Below are positions 1-7,459 of a stretch of DNA of 27,083 nt, piece by piece (within the stretch, counting starts at the first letter, position 1; every line of letters begins with the position of its first letter). Below the pieces are notes generated by a model. It was not told the origin of the DNA and made no database searches. It saw nothing but the letters and a program-made list of their open reading frames with translations. The stretch is taken from NCBI GenBank assembly GCA_003820635.1, contig RPOS01000035.1, forward strand, positions 1-27,083, read 5' to 3'. Position numbers and translations under genes: made by a program. The stretch comes from Verrucomicrobiaceae bacterium. Its GTDB lineage: Bacteria > Verrucomicrobiota > Verrucomicrobiae > Verrucomicrobiales > Akkermansiaceae.

Positions 1-67
1 CCTCCCGCAGCGCCGCCACCAAATGCCGGCGCAGGCGGGCGTCGTCCTCGGCCACCAGAATTCGCAT
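1..67 (-). CDS. Response regulator receiver domain, N-terminal 22 codons only (cut by left edge)
   Basis: Reading leftwards from an ATG at 67-65, the frame begins MRILVAEDDARLRRHL and stays open to the window edge. A short hydrophobic beta-strand followed by an acidic pair (here E-D-D at residues 7-9) and an Arg/Leu-rich first helix is the standard start of a two-component receiver domain; the acidic pair helps bind Mg2+ at the phosphorylation site. The phospho-accepting Asp and the output domain lie outside the window, so the subfamily is unknown, although this N-terminus is typical of OmpR-type regulators. The gene lies 73 nt downstream of the nine-haem cytochrome on the same strand, so the two could be co-transcribed, or the regulator may have its own promoter in that gap. 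Confidence 0.72.
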   Translation of the reverse strand, partial: MRILVAEDDARLRRHLVAALRE

Positions 68-104
68 GACGGCAGCCTGCCACGTTTGCGAATGGCATGG
101 AAGT

Positions 105-124
105 CGAGATTGGCCGAGATTGGC
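105..124. repeat. Perfect 10-bp tandem direct repeat upstream of the response regulator
   Basis: CGAGATTGGC occurs twice head to tail (105-114 and 115-124) in the 73-nt gap between the cytochrome stop codon (141) and the response-regulator start (67). Tandem half-sites about one helical turn apart are the usual arrangement for OmpR/PhoB-family operators, so an autoregulatory site is possible. This is inference from spacing and position only. Confidence 0.4.
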
Positions 125-140
125 ATTGCCAAGCGGTGTT

Positions 141-2393
141 TCAGCGGCTGGCACGGATGCGGGTGAAACGTTTCGGCTGGCTGGCGGCTGGGAATGGATC
201 GCGGACTTCGAGCAGGAACGGGCTGCTGGTGATGGTCATTCCGGGTTCCCAGTGGATGAGGTCAGAGCTGAAATCGACTGCCGTCGATGCATCGCCCGGC
301 ATCGGCCCGCGCGGTAGGCTCATGGCCCAGTAGCGGGTGCCGCCGAGGTCGCGGAAATCCATCGCCTGCGTGACCGGCGCGTTGCGATAGCCGATGGTGA
401 GACCAAGCGCGTATTCCACGAGATCCGGCCATTGGTCGCCGTCGCTGTCGAGCGTGGCGGCGGTGGCCGGGTTTCCGACGGTGACGCTGACGCTCGCGAG
501 GTTGGAATCCGCGAAGCCGTCGAAAGCCGCATAGGTGAACGAGTCCGCGCCCGCGAAACCGGTTTCGGAATAATAAGTGGCGGTTGATCCTGATAGAGCC
601 ACGCTGCCGTGTTGTGGCTGGTTGACGATGCGCAAGGTGGCTCCCGCTTCGTTTGACGAAAGTGTCAGGCTGCCGGGCGTGTTGATCGCGGTGACGAGAG
701 TTCGTTTCGTGACCACCGGCGGCACGTTTCCATTGAAGAGTCCGCCGAGGGCTCCGTTGTCCTCGCGCTTGTGGCAGAGGAAACAGCTGACGTTCGCTCC
801 GCGGAACAGCGGGATGCTGTGCGACGTGCCATCGTGGCTGAAGGTGAGTGTCTGGTCGGAGAACGAGCGCGACAGCGGCGTGCTTCTGCGGTCGGCGCCA
901 TGGCAAGCGAGGCATGATCCGCTGTTGCCGTAGTCCTTGTGGATGCTGATCCAGCTGGTGCCGGTGGCATGCATGCCGTGAGGTCCTCCGCTGACGGTGG
1001 AGGGCATCGACGGGTGGCAGGATGTGCAGTTCGCCCGTGTGCCCGCATGGCCCTGCGCGGCGATGTTCTGCAGGTTGTCATTGCGGTGGGCTGCGGGAAA
1101 CTCGGCGTGGGTCGAGCCATGGCAGGCACTGCACTGCAGGCCGCCATGGCCTTTGGAGAATCGGTAGAGCGACTTGTCAGGGAGAGGCGTGTTGGGATTC
1201 GTGGCGAACATCTGGCTGACAGGAACCCGCGGCGATCCATTGGTTTCAAAAACAGTCGTGTAGCGGAGCTGGCCATTGTTCTGGGTGGCGCTGCCTGTAT
1301 GGCACTGTTGGCAGGTCGGTTCATCGAGCCATCCAGTACGGTCAGCGGCTCCGACCTGGCTCATGGTGCCGTGGCAGCTCTGGCACTGCATCGCGGCGGA
1401 ACCGTCGGCCGCCACCGCCGCGCCCATCGCGCCGCGCAAGCAGCGCGTTTCCGATCCCGGATGGCACTGATAACACGAACTCCGGTTGGCGATATCGTCG
1501 AGCGTGATCACTGAGCCCGGAGCTTTCACGTCGGCATGCTTCGAATGCATTGACCGGGTCAACGAATTCACACCGGCATAACTGGTCGAGCCGAGCGCTT
1601 CGGACGCGTGGCAAGCGGCACAGAGGACCGGTTTTGGAGGATTGGCGCGCACACTCGCTTCGAGACCTTCCGGTGGATACCCCCTGTCTGCCAGCGCGTC
1701 ATCGTATGGCTGGGTGTGGAGGTGGCGGTCGTGCAGGCGCAGGATGTTCAATCGGTGATCGCGCGCGGAATCCGGATCATTCACCCAGTCGTTGGCCGGC
1801 TTTGCGGCATCGCCCGAGCCGGACGCGTGACACTTGCGGCAATCCATTTCACTTGAAACCGGCAACACCACATCCGTAGTAGCCAACAACGTGCCGCCGG
1901 TGGTTTTCGCCGTGAGGCGCATCAGCGGATAGGGATTGAATTGGCCGTCGTCGTCCACCGGTGTGATGGGAATGCCTGCCGCCTCGAACCAGCGCATGGC
2001 GGCGTGATATCCCATCGCCTGCGGCTGGTTGCCCGGGCCGGGCATGTTCCTGCCGGGATTGCCTTCCGGAAATGGCAACCCGTGATCCGATGGAAGCGGC
2101 GCGTTGAAAAGCGCCGGCGAATACTGCCAGAAGTTCGTTTTCCCGATGGAGCTTGTGTTGATCGATCCATCCGGATCGGCGACGGCCTCGTAGGTCAACA
2201 CCAGACCGGTCGGGTCAGTGACCAGATGACCCTGGGCATCGAGGAGTTGGCAATCAACGGTGTTGTAGGGCGGCAGGATCGAGAACACGGAATAATCATC
2301 GTCCATGCAGTGCATGCCGAGATTGTTCCAGCCGATGAGTGTCTGCGCAGCGGCGGTGGCGGCAAGGCCTAACAGGATTGCGAATGACTTCAT
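141..2393 (-). CDS. Secreted nine-haem c-type cytochrome with C-terminal Ig/cadherin-like domain
   Basis: The 750-residue product starts at MKSFAILLGLAATAAAQ, a short Sec signal peptide. This start overlaps the previous stop as ATGA, whereas the upstream extension of the frame is Arg/Ser-rich and not protein-like. Residues 20-50 contain the motif GWNNLGMHCMDDDYSVFS. Nine CxxCH haem-binding motifs follow, beginning at C185, C258, C307, C337, C361, C421, C456, C494 and C537. Residues about 560-640 look like a cadherin/Ig-type beta-sandwich (GADSFTYAAFDG). DSDGDQWPDLVEYALGL at 649-665 is a calcium-binding-type motif, and the tail has the 'FSSDLIHWEPG' form common in verrucomicrobial exported proteins. 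It is expected to carry electrons in the periplasm or at the cell surface. No catalytic signature was recognised and the redox partner is unknown. It is coupled to the gene at 2390-4171. Confidence 0.88.
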   Translation of the reverse strand: MKSFAILLGLAATAAAQTLIGWNNLGMHCMDDDYSVFSILPPYNTVDCQLLDAQGHLVTDPTGLVLTYEAVADPDGSINTSSIGKTNFWQYSPALFNAPLPSDHGLPFPEGNPGRNMPGPGNQPQAMGYHAAMRWFEAAGIPITPVDDDGQFNPYPLMRLTAKTTGGTLLATTDVVLPVSSEMDCRKCHASGSGDAAKPANDWVNDPDSARDHRLNILRLHDRHLHTQPYDDALADRGYPPEGLEASVRANPPKPVLCAACHASEALGSTSYAGVNSLTRSMHSKHADVKAPGSVITLDDIANRSSCYQCHPGSETRCLRGAMGAAVAADGSAAMQCQSCHGTMSQVGAADRTGWLDEPTCQQCHTGSATQNNGQLRYTTVFETNGSPRVPVSQMFATNPNTPLPDKSLYRFSKGHGGLQCSACHGSTHAEFPAAHRNDNLQNIAAQGHAGTRANCTSCHPSMPSTVSGGPHGMHATGTSWISIHKDYGNSGSCLACHGADRRSTPLSRSFSDQTLTFSHDGTSHSIPLFRGANVSCFLCHKREDNGALGGLFNGNVPPVVTKRTLVTAINTPGSLTLSSNEAGATLRIVNQPQHGSVALSGSTATYYSETGFAGADSFTYAAFDGFADSNLASVSVTVGNPATAATLDSDGDQWPDLVEYALGLTIGYRNAPVTQAMDFRDLGGTRYWAMSLPRGPMPGDASTAVDFSSDLIHWEPGMTITSSPFLLEVRDPFPAASQPKRFTRIRASR

Positions 2394-4171
2394 GGCTTTT
2401 TCAGGCGGAAGAACATCTTCTGCGGTGCGGGATCGGCCACTTCCACATGGTGCAGTCCGTCGTGCGGCGTGTCGGGACGGACCGAGTGGGTCCACGAACC
2501 GGGAGCCATGCTGGGACTTTCCTCCAGAATCCATCCGGCGGGAACGAGCGACCATTCCATCGAGAACGCGACGCCCGCCGCGGGGGCGTGCTGGATTTCA
2601 ATCGGCGTCGGCACATCGGCGATCACGAAATTCGCGACGAGCGAGTGGTTCACATCGCCGATGTTGAAGGTGAGGTTTTCGCTGGTGCCGACGACCACTC
2701 CGTTTTCCGTCCAGTTCACAAAGCGGTAGCCCGGCGTGGGAACGGCGTGAACGGTGACGTTCGATGCGGGATCGAAGGTTCCATCGCCGGTAGCGGCACC
2801 GCTGCCAACCGGGGCCACGGCGGTGTCCACGAGGTTCGCAGGCGGCAGCGCGGCTCCTGCGGCAGCGATCGTGAGCAGGTAGTTTCTGCCAACCGGAGGA
2901 TTGGTGCCGTCCGCGGCGGTCACGGTGAACGGGAACTGTCCGCTTTCCGCCGGGGTGCCTGATAGAATGCCTGTGAAGCCGTCGAAGCCCATGCCATCGG
3001 GCAGGACTCCGTCGATTTCAGCTGTGAAAGGCAGCGGTCCATCGATCACCAGGCGACGGTCGGTGTAGGGGAATCCCTGCTCGCCGCCGCTGACGTGGTC
3101 GATCAGATCGAGATGACCTTCCGCGTCCACCGCAGCCATCTGCGCGCCTTTGTAATCGCCGACCACGATCACGGTCGAGAGGTCAACCTGCTCGCCGTTG
3201 ATTTCCTTGGTGCCGACACCGTGGATGTCGTCCGCGCCGACACTTGAGGCCATGGCCTCGCCGGTTTCCGTGTCGATGGGGCCGAGATATTCATAAAACT
3301 CGTAGCGGCGAGTGACGACCTCGTCGCCCTTAACGAGATTCTCCGGCGCGGCGACGAGTTGGCCGTTGTTGCCGCCATCCGGCTTGGTGAGTTCCTTTTG
3401 CAGGATCTGCCATTCGACCTCCACTTCATCCGGCTCGCCATTGCGCCAGTTGACCTCATTCTCATCGCCGGGATCATCGGATACGAGGTCACGCAGCTCC
3501 ACCTTGTTGTTGTTGTGTTTGCTGGTGCGGATTTCCTTCACCCACACGGCCGGACCGAATTCGTAGGTGGGGACCTCCGGTGGTTCCGGCGGCGGTTGGA
3601 TCACGGCCTGTACCTGCGCCGGTTGTGCCGCAACTGGTGGGAAATAGGTGAAACTCGGTGTGGACACTTGTACCGCGCCACCATGGACGAGATTGCCGAA
3701 ACCATCGTCGATGAGCCAGTGGTAACGAATCACGCCGACGGCGACATTGTAGCCAACGCCGAAGTGCTCGCCGCCGAAGTTGACGCTCGGGTCAGTGAAC
3801 TGGTGGCCGTCGGTCGCGGCGATCGGTCCGGATGGAATGGCGGTGTAGGAAGCCCATGAACCATCGGAGTTCTTTTTGCTTTCCCAGCGGATGAAACATT
3901 TCGGATGACCGGCGATGGAATCGTCCTGAGTGATCTTCGGCGTACCGTAGTGATTGTAGTCGTAAGTGTAGCTGATGTCCGTGCTGCGGCAGTCTTCGAG
4001 TTCGATTTCAAAACCATGGCATTCGCTGCCGGTGTCATTGACACAGTCGAAATTGTTGATGCTGCCATAGGCGAGGCTCGCGCGGGCGGCGCCGACAAGC
4101 AGCGGAACGAGGCATGCGGCGTTCAGCCATGTGAGGCGGAGTTGGCGCAAGATCGTGGATCGGATTTTCAT
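2390..4171 (-). CDS. Secreted protein of unknown function with Ig-like and InlB-type repeat domains, partner of the nine-haem cytochrome
   Basis: The 593-residue product begins MKIRSTILRQ with a hydrophobic segment to about residue 32, read as a signal peptide; the in-frame extension upstream would run into the DUF2231 gene. Residues 34-170 form a conserved-looking N-terminal domain (YGSINNFDCVNDTG, then CHGFEIELEDC and YTYDYNHYGTPKIT) that I associate with companions of 'GMHCMD'-type multihaem cytochromes, though I cannot name a function. A Pro-rich linker lies at about 176-200. Residues about 373-435 resemble a putative Ig domain (LPDGMGFDGFTGILSGTP). Residues about 446-515 resemble a divergent InlB B-repeat (GYRFVNWTENG). 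The C-terminus resembles the tail of the neighbouring cytochrome. There is no CxxCH, so it binds no c-haem. Its stop codon overlaps the cytochrome start (ATGA), which suggests matched production. Confidence 0.78.
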   Translation of the reverse strand: MKIRSTILRQLRLTWLNAACLVPLLVGAARASLAYGSINNFDCVNDTGSECHGFEIELEDCRSTDISYTYDYNHYGTPKITQDDSIAGHPKCFIRWESKKNSDGSWASYTAIPSGPIAATDGHQFTDPSVNFGGEHFGVGYNVAVGVIRYHWLIDDGFGNLVHGGAVQVSTPSFTYFPPVAAQPAQVQAVIQPPPEPPEVPTYEFGPAVWVKEIRTSKHNNNKVELRDLVSDDPGDENEVNWRNGEPDEVEVEWQILQKELTKPDGGNNGQLVAAPENLVKGDEVVTRRYEFYEYLGPIDTETGEAMASSVGADDIHGVGTKEINGEQVDLSTVIVVGDYKGAQMAAVDAEGHLDLIDHVSGGEQGFPYTDRRLVIDGPLPFTAEIDGVLPDGMGFDGFTGILSGTPAESGQFPFTVTAADGTNPPVGRNYLLTIAAAGAALPPANLVDTAVAPVGSGAATGDGTFDPASNVTVHAVPTPGYRFVNWTENGVVVGTSENLTFNIGDVNHSLVANFVIADVPTPIEIQHAPAAGVAFSMEWSLVPAGWILEESPSMAPGSWTHSVRPDTPHDGLHHVEVADPAPQKMFFRLKKP

Positions 4172-4202
4172 GATGTTGTTCGGGTTGAATTTGAGTAAAA
4201 GT

Positions 4203-4718
4203 TCAGTCGTCGTCGCCATGACGGGGTTTTTTGAAAGGTTCGATGTTTTCAAAAGCCGCAGGTCCGCCTTGGCTGACACCCACGCCGTGTTGATAAACCA
4301 ACTGGCCGCCGTAATGGCCGGCTTCGAGCACGCACCACGAAGCTCCAAGCGAAACCGCTGCCGTGAGCGCCGCCGCGCCGCGCGAGAAAACCGGGAGATG
4401 TTTCATGGATAGTGCCACCGCTCCCGCCGTCAGCATGGCGATGATGGCCGCGTTCCGGGAACGTTCCGCCCACTCCTCGTGCTCCTTGAGAACCCGCTCC
4501 ACTCCGGCTCCGGAGTGTTCAGCCTTCTCCTCTTCCTCATCGCCGGACCACGTCGCCGCGACCGCTCCCGCGGCGGCGAATGCAAGGATTGCGGCGGAAA
4601 ACCAGGCAAGCGCCGCGCGAGGAAAAACCAAAGTGGCGACTGCTGTGACGGTGCCGAGAAGAATCAGAACGATCGGGAAATGCACGATGGCCGGATGCAG
4701 CGGATCGGGAAAACTCAT
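4203..4718 (-). CDS. DUF2231-family integral membrane protein
   Basis: The 171-residue product starts MSFPDPLHPAIVHFPIVLILLG. The LHPAIVHFPI signature followed by a long hydrophobic helix is diagnostic of the DUF2231 family, and the late motif GHYGGQLVYQHGVGV is the family's other conserved block. Four membrane helices are visible (about 10-32, 36-56, 88-108 and 112-132), with an acidic, probably soluble loop (GDEEEEKAEH) at about 59-68. The conserved histidines suggest haem or metal binding, but the function is not established. It is first in the minus-strand run, 31 nt before the 593-residue secreted gene, so it may be the membrane end of that electron-transfer unit. An AAGGG sits just upstream of the ATG and can serve as ribosome-binding site. 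Confidence 0.85.
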   Translation of the reverse strand: MSFPDPLHPAIVHFPIVLILLGTVTAVATLVFPRAALAWFSAAILAFAAAGAVAATWSGDEEEEKAEHSGAGVERVLKEHEEWAERSRNAAIIAMLTAGAVALSMKHLPVFSRGAAALTAAVSLGASWCVLEAGHYGGQLVYQHGVGVSQGGPAAFENIEPFKKPRHGDDD

Positions 4719-4832
4719 CCCTTGAGCGTCACACGATGGAGCAAGATTTGCGAAGTCTTTTAGGATAAGAAATTTTTAAAGAAACAGGGGTTTGATCCCT
4801 GCGCTATGACTGCGACACTGAAAACCGTCACC
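4719..4832. promoter_or_regulatory. Divergent intergenic region between the DUF2231 gene and the yceI-led operon
   Basis: This is the only divergent junction on the left side of the window, so it should hold the promoters of both transcription units. It has an AT-rich core (about 4747-4783, including AATTTTTAAAG) in otherwise GC-rich DNA. No convincing -35/-10 pair with 16-18 nt spacing was found. Confidence 0.45.
4785..4801 (+). promoter_or_regulatory. Small inverted repeat just upstream of the yceI-like gene
   Basis: CAGGG (4785-4789) and CCCTG (4797-4801) form a 5-bp inverted repeat. As RNA, an extra G-U pair gives a six-pair stem closing a 5-nt loop. It lies 4 nt before an in-frame ATG at 4806 and 31 nt before the preferred ATG at 4833, so it could be an operator half-site pair or a 5'-leader hairpin. 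The evidence is symmetry and position only. Confidence 0.25.
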
Positions 4833-5381
4833 ATGAAAAACCAAACCATCGCCACGCTTTGCGGACTTTTCGCCACCCTGAACTTCGCCCATGCCGCCAC
4901 GCTTGAAGTGGACAAGGGACGCAGCCGGATCCAAGTGGATGCCAAGGCCACCGGCCACAAGTTCACCGGCAATCTCAAGGACTACACGGCCAGCGTTTCG
5001 GGCGATGCCGCCTCGCTCAAGCCGGAGGGTTTCGAACTCAAGTGGAACTTCAAGGATCTCGATACCGACGACGCGAAGCGCGACGCGGAGATGATCAAGT
5101 GGCTGGGCGGTGGAAATCCCAAGGGCGGCTTCAAGTTCACCAAATCATGGACCGACAAGAACGGTGGCCAGCAAGGAACGGGGACGCTCACGATCCACGG
5201 TGTTTCCAAGGAGCTCAGCTTTCCCTACACCGTTAAAAAGGACGGCGACTGGGTAACCATCAGCGGCCAGGTGACGATGGACTATCAGAATTTCAGCCTG
5301 CCGATCATCCGCTCGATGGCGGTGATGACGGTGGATCCGCAACTCGTCGTGCGCTTCCATGTCGTCGGCAAGGTCAAGTGA
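4833..5381 (+). CDS. YceI-like periplasmic lipid/polyisoprenoid-binding protein
   Basis: The 182-residue product has a signal peptide (MKNQTIATLCGLFATLNFAHA, cleavage near residue 21) and then an all-beta domain of YceI type: LEVDKGRSRIQVDAKATGHK at the start, a repeated G-x-L-T/D-x-Y pattern, and the closing block LTIHGVSKELSFPYTV with VTMDYQNFSLP. YceI-fold proteins are beta-barrel lipocalin-like carriers, and members have been seen with bound polyprenyl chains. An in-frame ATG at 4806 would add nine residues before the signal peptide; 4833 gives the normal exported form. Its stop overlaps the start of a polyprenyl synthase gene (GTGA), so a maker and a probable binder of isoprenoids are translationally coupled. 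It is the first gene of the seven-gene operon. Confidence 0.82.
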   Translation: MKNQTIATLCGLFATLNFAHAATLEVDKGRSRIQVDAKATGHKFTGNLKDYTASVSGDAASLKPEGFELKWNFKDLDTDDAKRDAEMIKWLGGGNPKGGFKFTKSWTDKNGGQQGTGTLTIHGVSKELSFPYTVKKDGDWVTISGQVTMDYQNFSLPIIRSMAVMTVDPQLVVRFHVVGKVK

Positions 5382-6331
5382 GCAGCAACCCTTTTTCCAA
5401 CAATCAAATGACTCCTGAATCATGGTGGAAACGGCGCGCCGGATGCGCGAAGGCGCTGATGGCGGGCAGTTTCGTCAACGGCATGGGCTCGATGCAGGGC
5501 GTTGAGCCGCGGTTGGCGGCGGCGCTGGGCGACATTCTCTCGCGGCCGGGTTCGCTGGTGCGCGCGGTGACCGCTTACCTCGTGGGCATCGAAATGGGCG
5601 TGGCCGAGGAAGCCGCGCGGGCGGTGGCCTGCGGCATCGAGTATCTGCACACGGCCTCGCTGGTTTTCGATGATCTTCCGGCGATGGACGACGCCCGCAC
5701 CCGTCGTGGTGCTCCTTGTCCGCACGTGGTGCATGGCGAGGCGGTGGCGATGCTCGCCGCGCTGGCCATCATCAACCGCGGCTATGCCATGATCTGGCAG
5801 GGCATCCGCAGCGCTTCTCCCGCACGGCGCGAACGCGCCGGCGACTGGGTGGATGCGCGTCTCGGCCCCCGCGGCGTGATCGGCGGCCAGGCATTCGACC
5901 TGCGCGGATGGCGCGGCGAACAATCCGCCGCCGAAGTCAGCGAGGTGGCCGCCCGCAAGACTGGCGATCTGCTGCGCCTCACCTTGGTTCTTCCGGCCAT
6001 CATCGGCCGCGGCACGGACCGTGAAATCCAGTTGCTCGACCGCATCGGCATGCTGCGCGGCCTCGCCTATCAGGCGGCGGACGATTTGAAGGACGTGCTC
6101 TGCCCGGAGGATGAAAGCGGCAAGACCGGCGGACGCGATGCGGAACTGGGTCGCCCGAATCTCATTCTGGCCGAAGGCTTTCAAGCGACCTTGCGGCGCT
6201 TCAAGCGGCTGCGCCAGACGGGAGACCGCGTGCAGGCCAAACTGCCGGGAGGAGACGAGCGGTGGGGAATGCTCGCGCCGCTGCGTGTGACCTTGCCGAC
6301 CACTCCGCAAATGGTCATGGTTGCGGTCTAA
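5378..6331 (+). CDS. Polyprenyl synthetase family protein (FPP/GGPP synthase-like), divergent
   Basis: The family condenses isopentenyl diphosphate with allylic diphosphates to make farnesyl or longer prenyl diphosphates in the cytoplasm. Numbering from the GTG at 5378 (317 residues), the first aspartate-rich motif is FDDLPAMDDARTRRG (D98, D99, D104), followed by K194-T195 and the second aspartate-rich motif DDLKD (235-239). The closing block GGRDAELGRPNLILAEG is also typical. The usual GGKRxRP isopentenyl-diphosphate-binding motif near residue 50 is not seen; the corresponding place reads LSRPGSLVRA. Substrate and chain length therefore cannot be predicted. The GTG start overlaps the yceI stop; an ATG at 5408 is the alternative (307 residues). 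A 15-nt gap separates it from the permease gene. Confidence 0.82.
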   Translation: MSSNPFSNNQMTPESWWKRRAGCAKALMAGSFVNGMGSMQGVEPRLAAALGDILSRPGSLVRAVTAYLVGIEMGVAEEAARAVACGIEYLHTASLVFDDLPAMDDARTRRGAPCPHVVHGEAVAMLAALAIINRGYAMIWQGIRSASPARRERAGDWVDARLGPRGVIGGQAFDLRGWRGEQSAAEVSEVAARKTGDLLRLTLVLPAIIGRGTDREIQLLDRIGMLRGLAYQAADDLKDVLCPEDESGKTGGRDAELGRPNLILAEGFQATLRRFKRLRQTGDRVQAKLPGGDERWGMLAPLRVTLPTTPQMVMVAV

Positions 6332-6346
6332 TACATCCCACGTCCG

Positions 6347-7459
6347 ATGAGTCTCTGGAGAATGGTTTTCACCAACCTGCGCCGCCACCGCGTGCGCACG
6401 GCGATCGGTGCGGCGGGCATCGCGCTCGGCGTGGCGACAATGCTGAGCGTGGTCGGCCTGTTAGGTGGTGCGGTGAAAATGTTCGAGCGCATCCTGCAAA
6501 GCGATTCGGAGATGGTGGTGTTTGAGAAGAACGTGTCGGATTTGTTTTTCAGCAACGTGCCGGTGGGAGTGGCGGAGGAGTTGAAACAACAGCCGTTTGT
6601 GAAGGAGGCGCGGTCGGTTTTGTTCACGATCATCACCGCGCCGGAGCGCCCGGTGGTCACTTGTTTCGGCATCGAGGTTTCCGATCCGCGCCTCGGCAAG
6701 GGCGAATGGCTCGGTGGATCAGAGACAGATTTCATCGATGGCCGGGACGTCGTGGTGCTCGGCGAGCGTGCTGCGGATTTCCTCAACGCCAAGGCGGGCG
6801 GGAACATCGAACTCGGCCAGGGAACCTATCAGGTGGCGGGTGTGGTGCGGCTGGAAAATGGTTTTGAAAATGGCGGCGTGTTCATGCCACTGGGCACCTG
6901 CCAGCGCGCTTTTCACAAGGAAGGCGTGTCATCGGTCATCACCGTGGCGCTCGCGGAGGGCCATGAAGCCGCCGAAGTGAAACGCTGGATGGAACAAAAT
7001 CACGGACGGCTGACCGCGCTGGAAAACGAGGAATTCAGTCGCAGCTACTCGCAGTTCAAGATCATGAAAACCACGGCCTGGGTGGTGGGCGGCTGCGCGT
7101 TTCTGTTAGGCGGGCTGAGCGTGACCAACACGATGATCCTTTCGGTCTTCGGCCGCATCAAGGAGTTGGCCATCGCGCGGGTCTGCGGGTTTTCCCGCGG
7201 CCAGGTGGCGCGGATGATTTTCGGTGAGTCGTTGTTGGTGTCCGCCATCGGCACGGCGCTCGGCTGGGGCCTTAGCACGGCGGGGCTACACGTGCTGCGG
7301 GCGGTGCCGCAGCTTCAGGGTTACATCGAACCGCGCATCGGCTGGGCGGAAGTGGCCGGCGCGCTTTCGCTGGCGGTCGTCACCGCGCTGGCCGGCGCGC
7401 TCTATCCGGCATGGTATGCCGCGAACCTCAAACCCGCGGAGGCACTGCGATTCGAATGA
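6347..7459 (+). CDS. ABC transporter permease of the MacB/LolC-FtsX family
   Basis: The 370-residue product has the layout of this family: a cytoplasmic start (MSLWRMVFTNLRRHRVRTAIGAAGI), one helix at about 18-42, a roughly 200-residue periplasmic domain, and three C-terminal helices (about 240-262, 285-310 and 335-358) ending LKPAEALRFE. The segment AIARVCGFSRGQVARMIFGES between the C-terminal helices is the coupling helix that contacts the ATPase. These 'mechanotransmission' transporters extract lipoproteins (LolCDE) or push substrates through a periplasmic partner (MacB); they do not move substrate across the inner membrane in the classical way. There is one permease gene, so a homodimer is expected. 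It overlaps the ATPase gene (ATGA). No MacA-like adaptor is present; the upstream YceI-like protein is a possible soluble partner, which is inference. Confidence 0.9.
   Translation: MSLWRMVFTNLRRHRVRTAIGAAGIALGVATMLSVVGLLGGAVKMFERILQSDSEMVVFEKNVSDLFFSNVPVGVAEELKQQPFVKEARSVLFTIITAPERPVVTCFGIEVSDPRLGKGEWLGGSETDFIDGRDVVVLGERAADFLNAKAGGNIELGQGTYQVAGVVRLENGFENGGVFMPLGTCQRAFHKEGVSSVITVALAEGHEAAEVKRWMEQNHGRLTALENEEFSRSYSQFKIMKTTAWVVGGCAFLLGGLSVTNTMILSVFGRIKELAIARVCGFSRGQVARMIFGESLLVSAIGTALGWGLSTAGLHVLRAVPQLQGYIEPRIGWAEVAGALSLAVVTALAGALYPAWYAANLKPAEALRFE

Noticed and set aside
2394..2555. Upstream extension of the nine-haem cytochrome frame (54 extra codons)
   Set aside because: The extension lies inside the neighbouring secreted-protein gene and is Arg/Ser-rich. 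The ATG at 2393 gives a proper signal peptide and an ATGA overlap.
5420..6388. Antisense open frame of 322 codons opposite the polyprenyl synthase
   Set aside because: The composition is low in hydrophobic pattern and rich in His/Arg/Ala, with no recognisable motif. The plus-strand frame has both aspartate-rich motifs.
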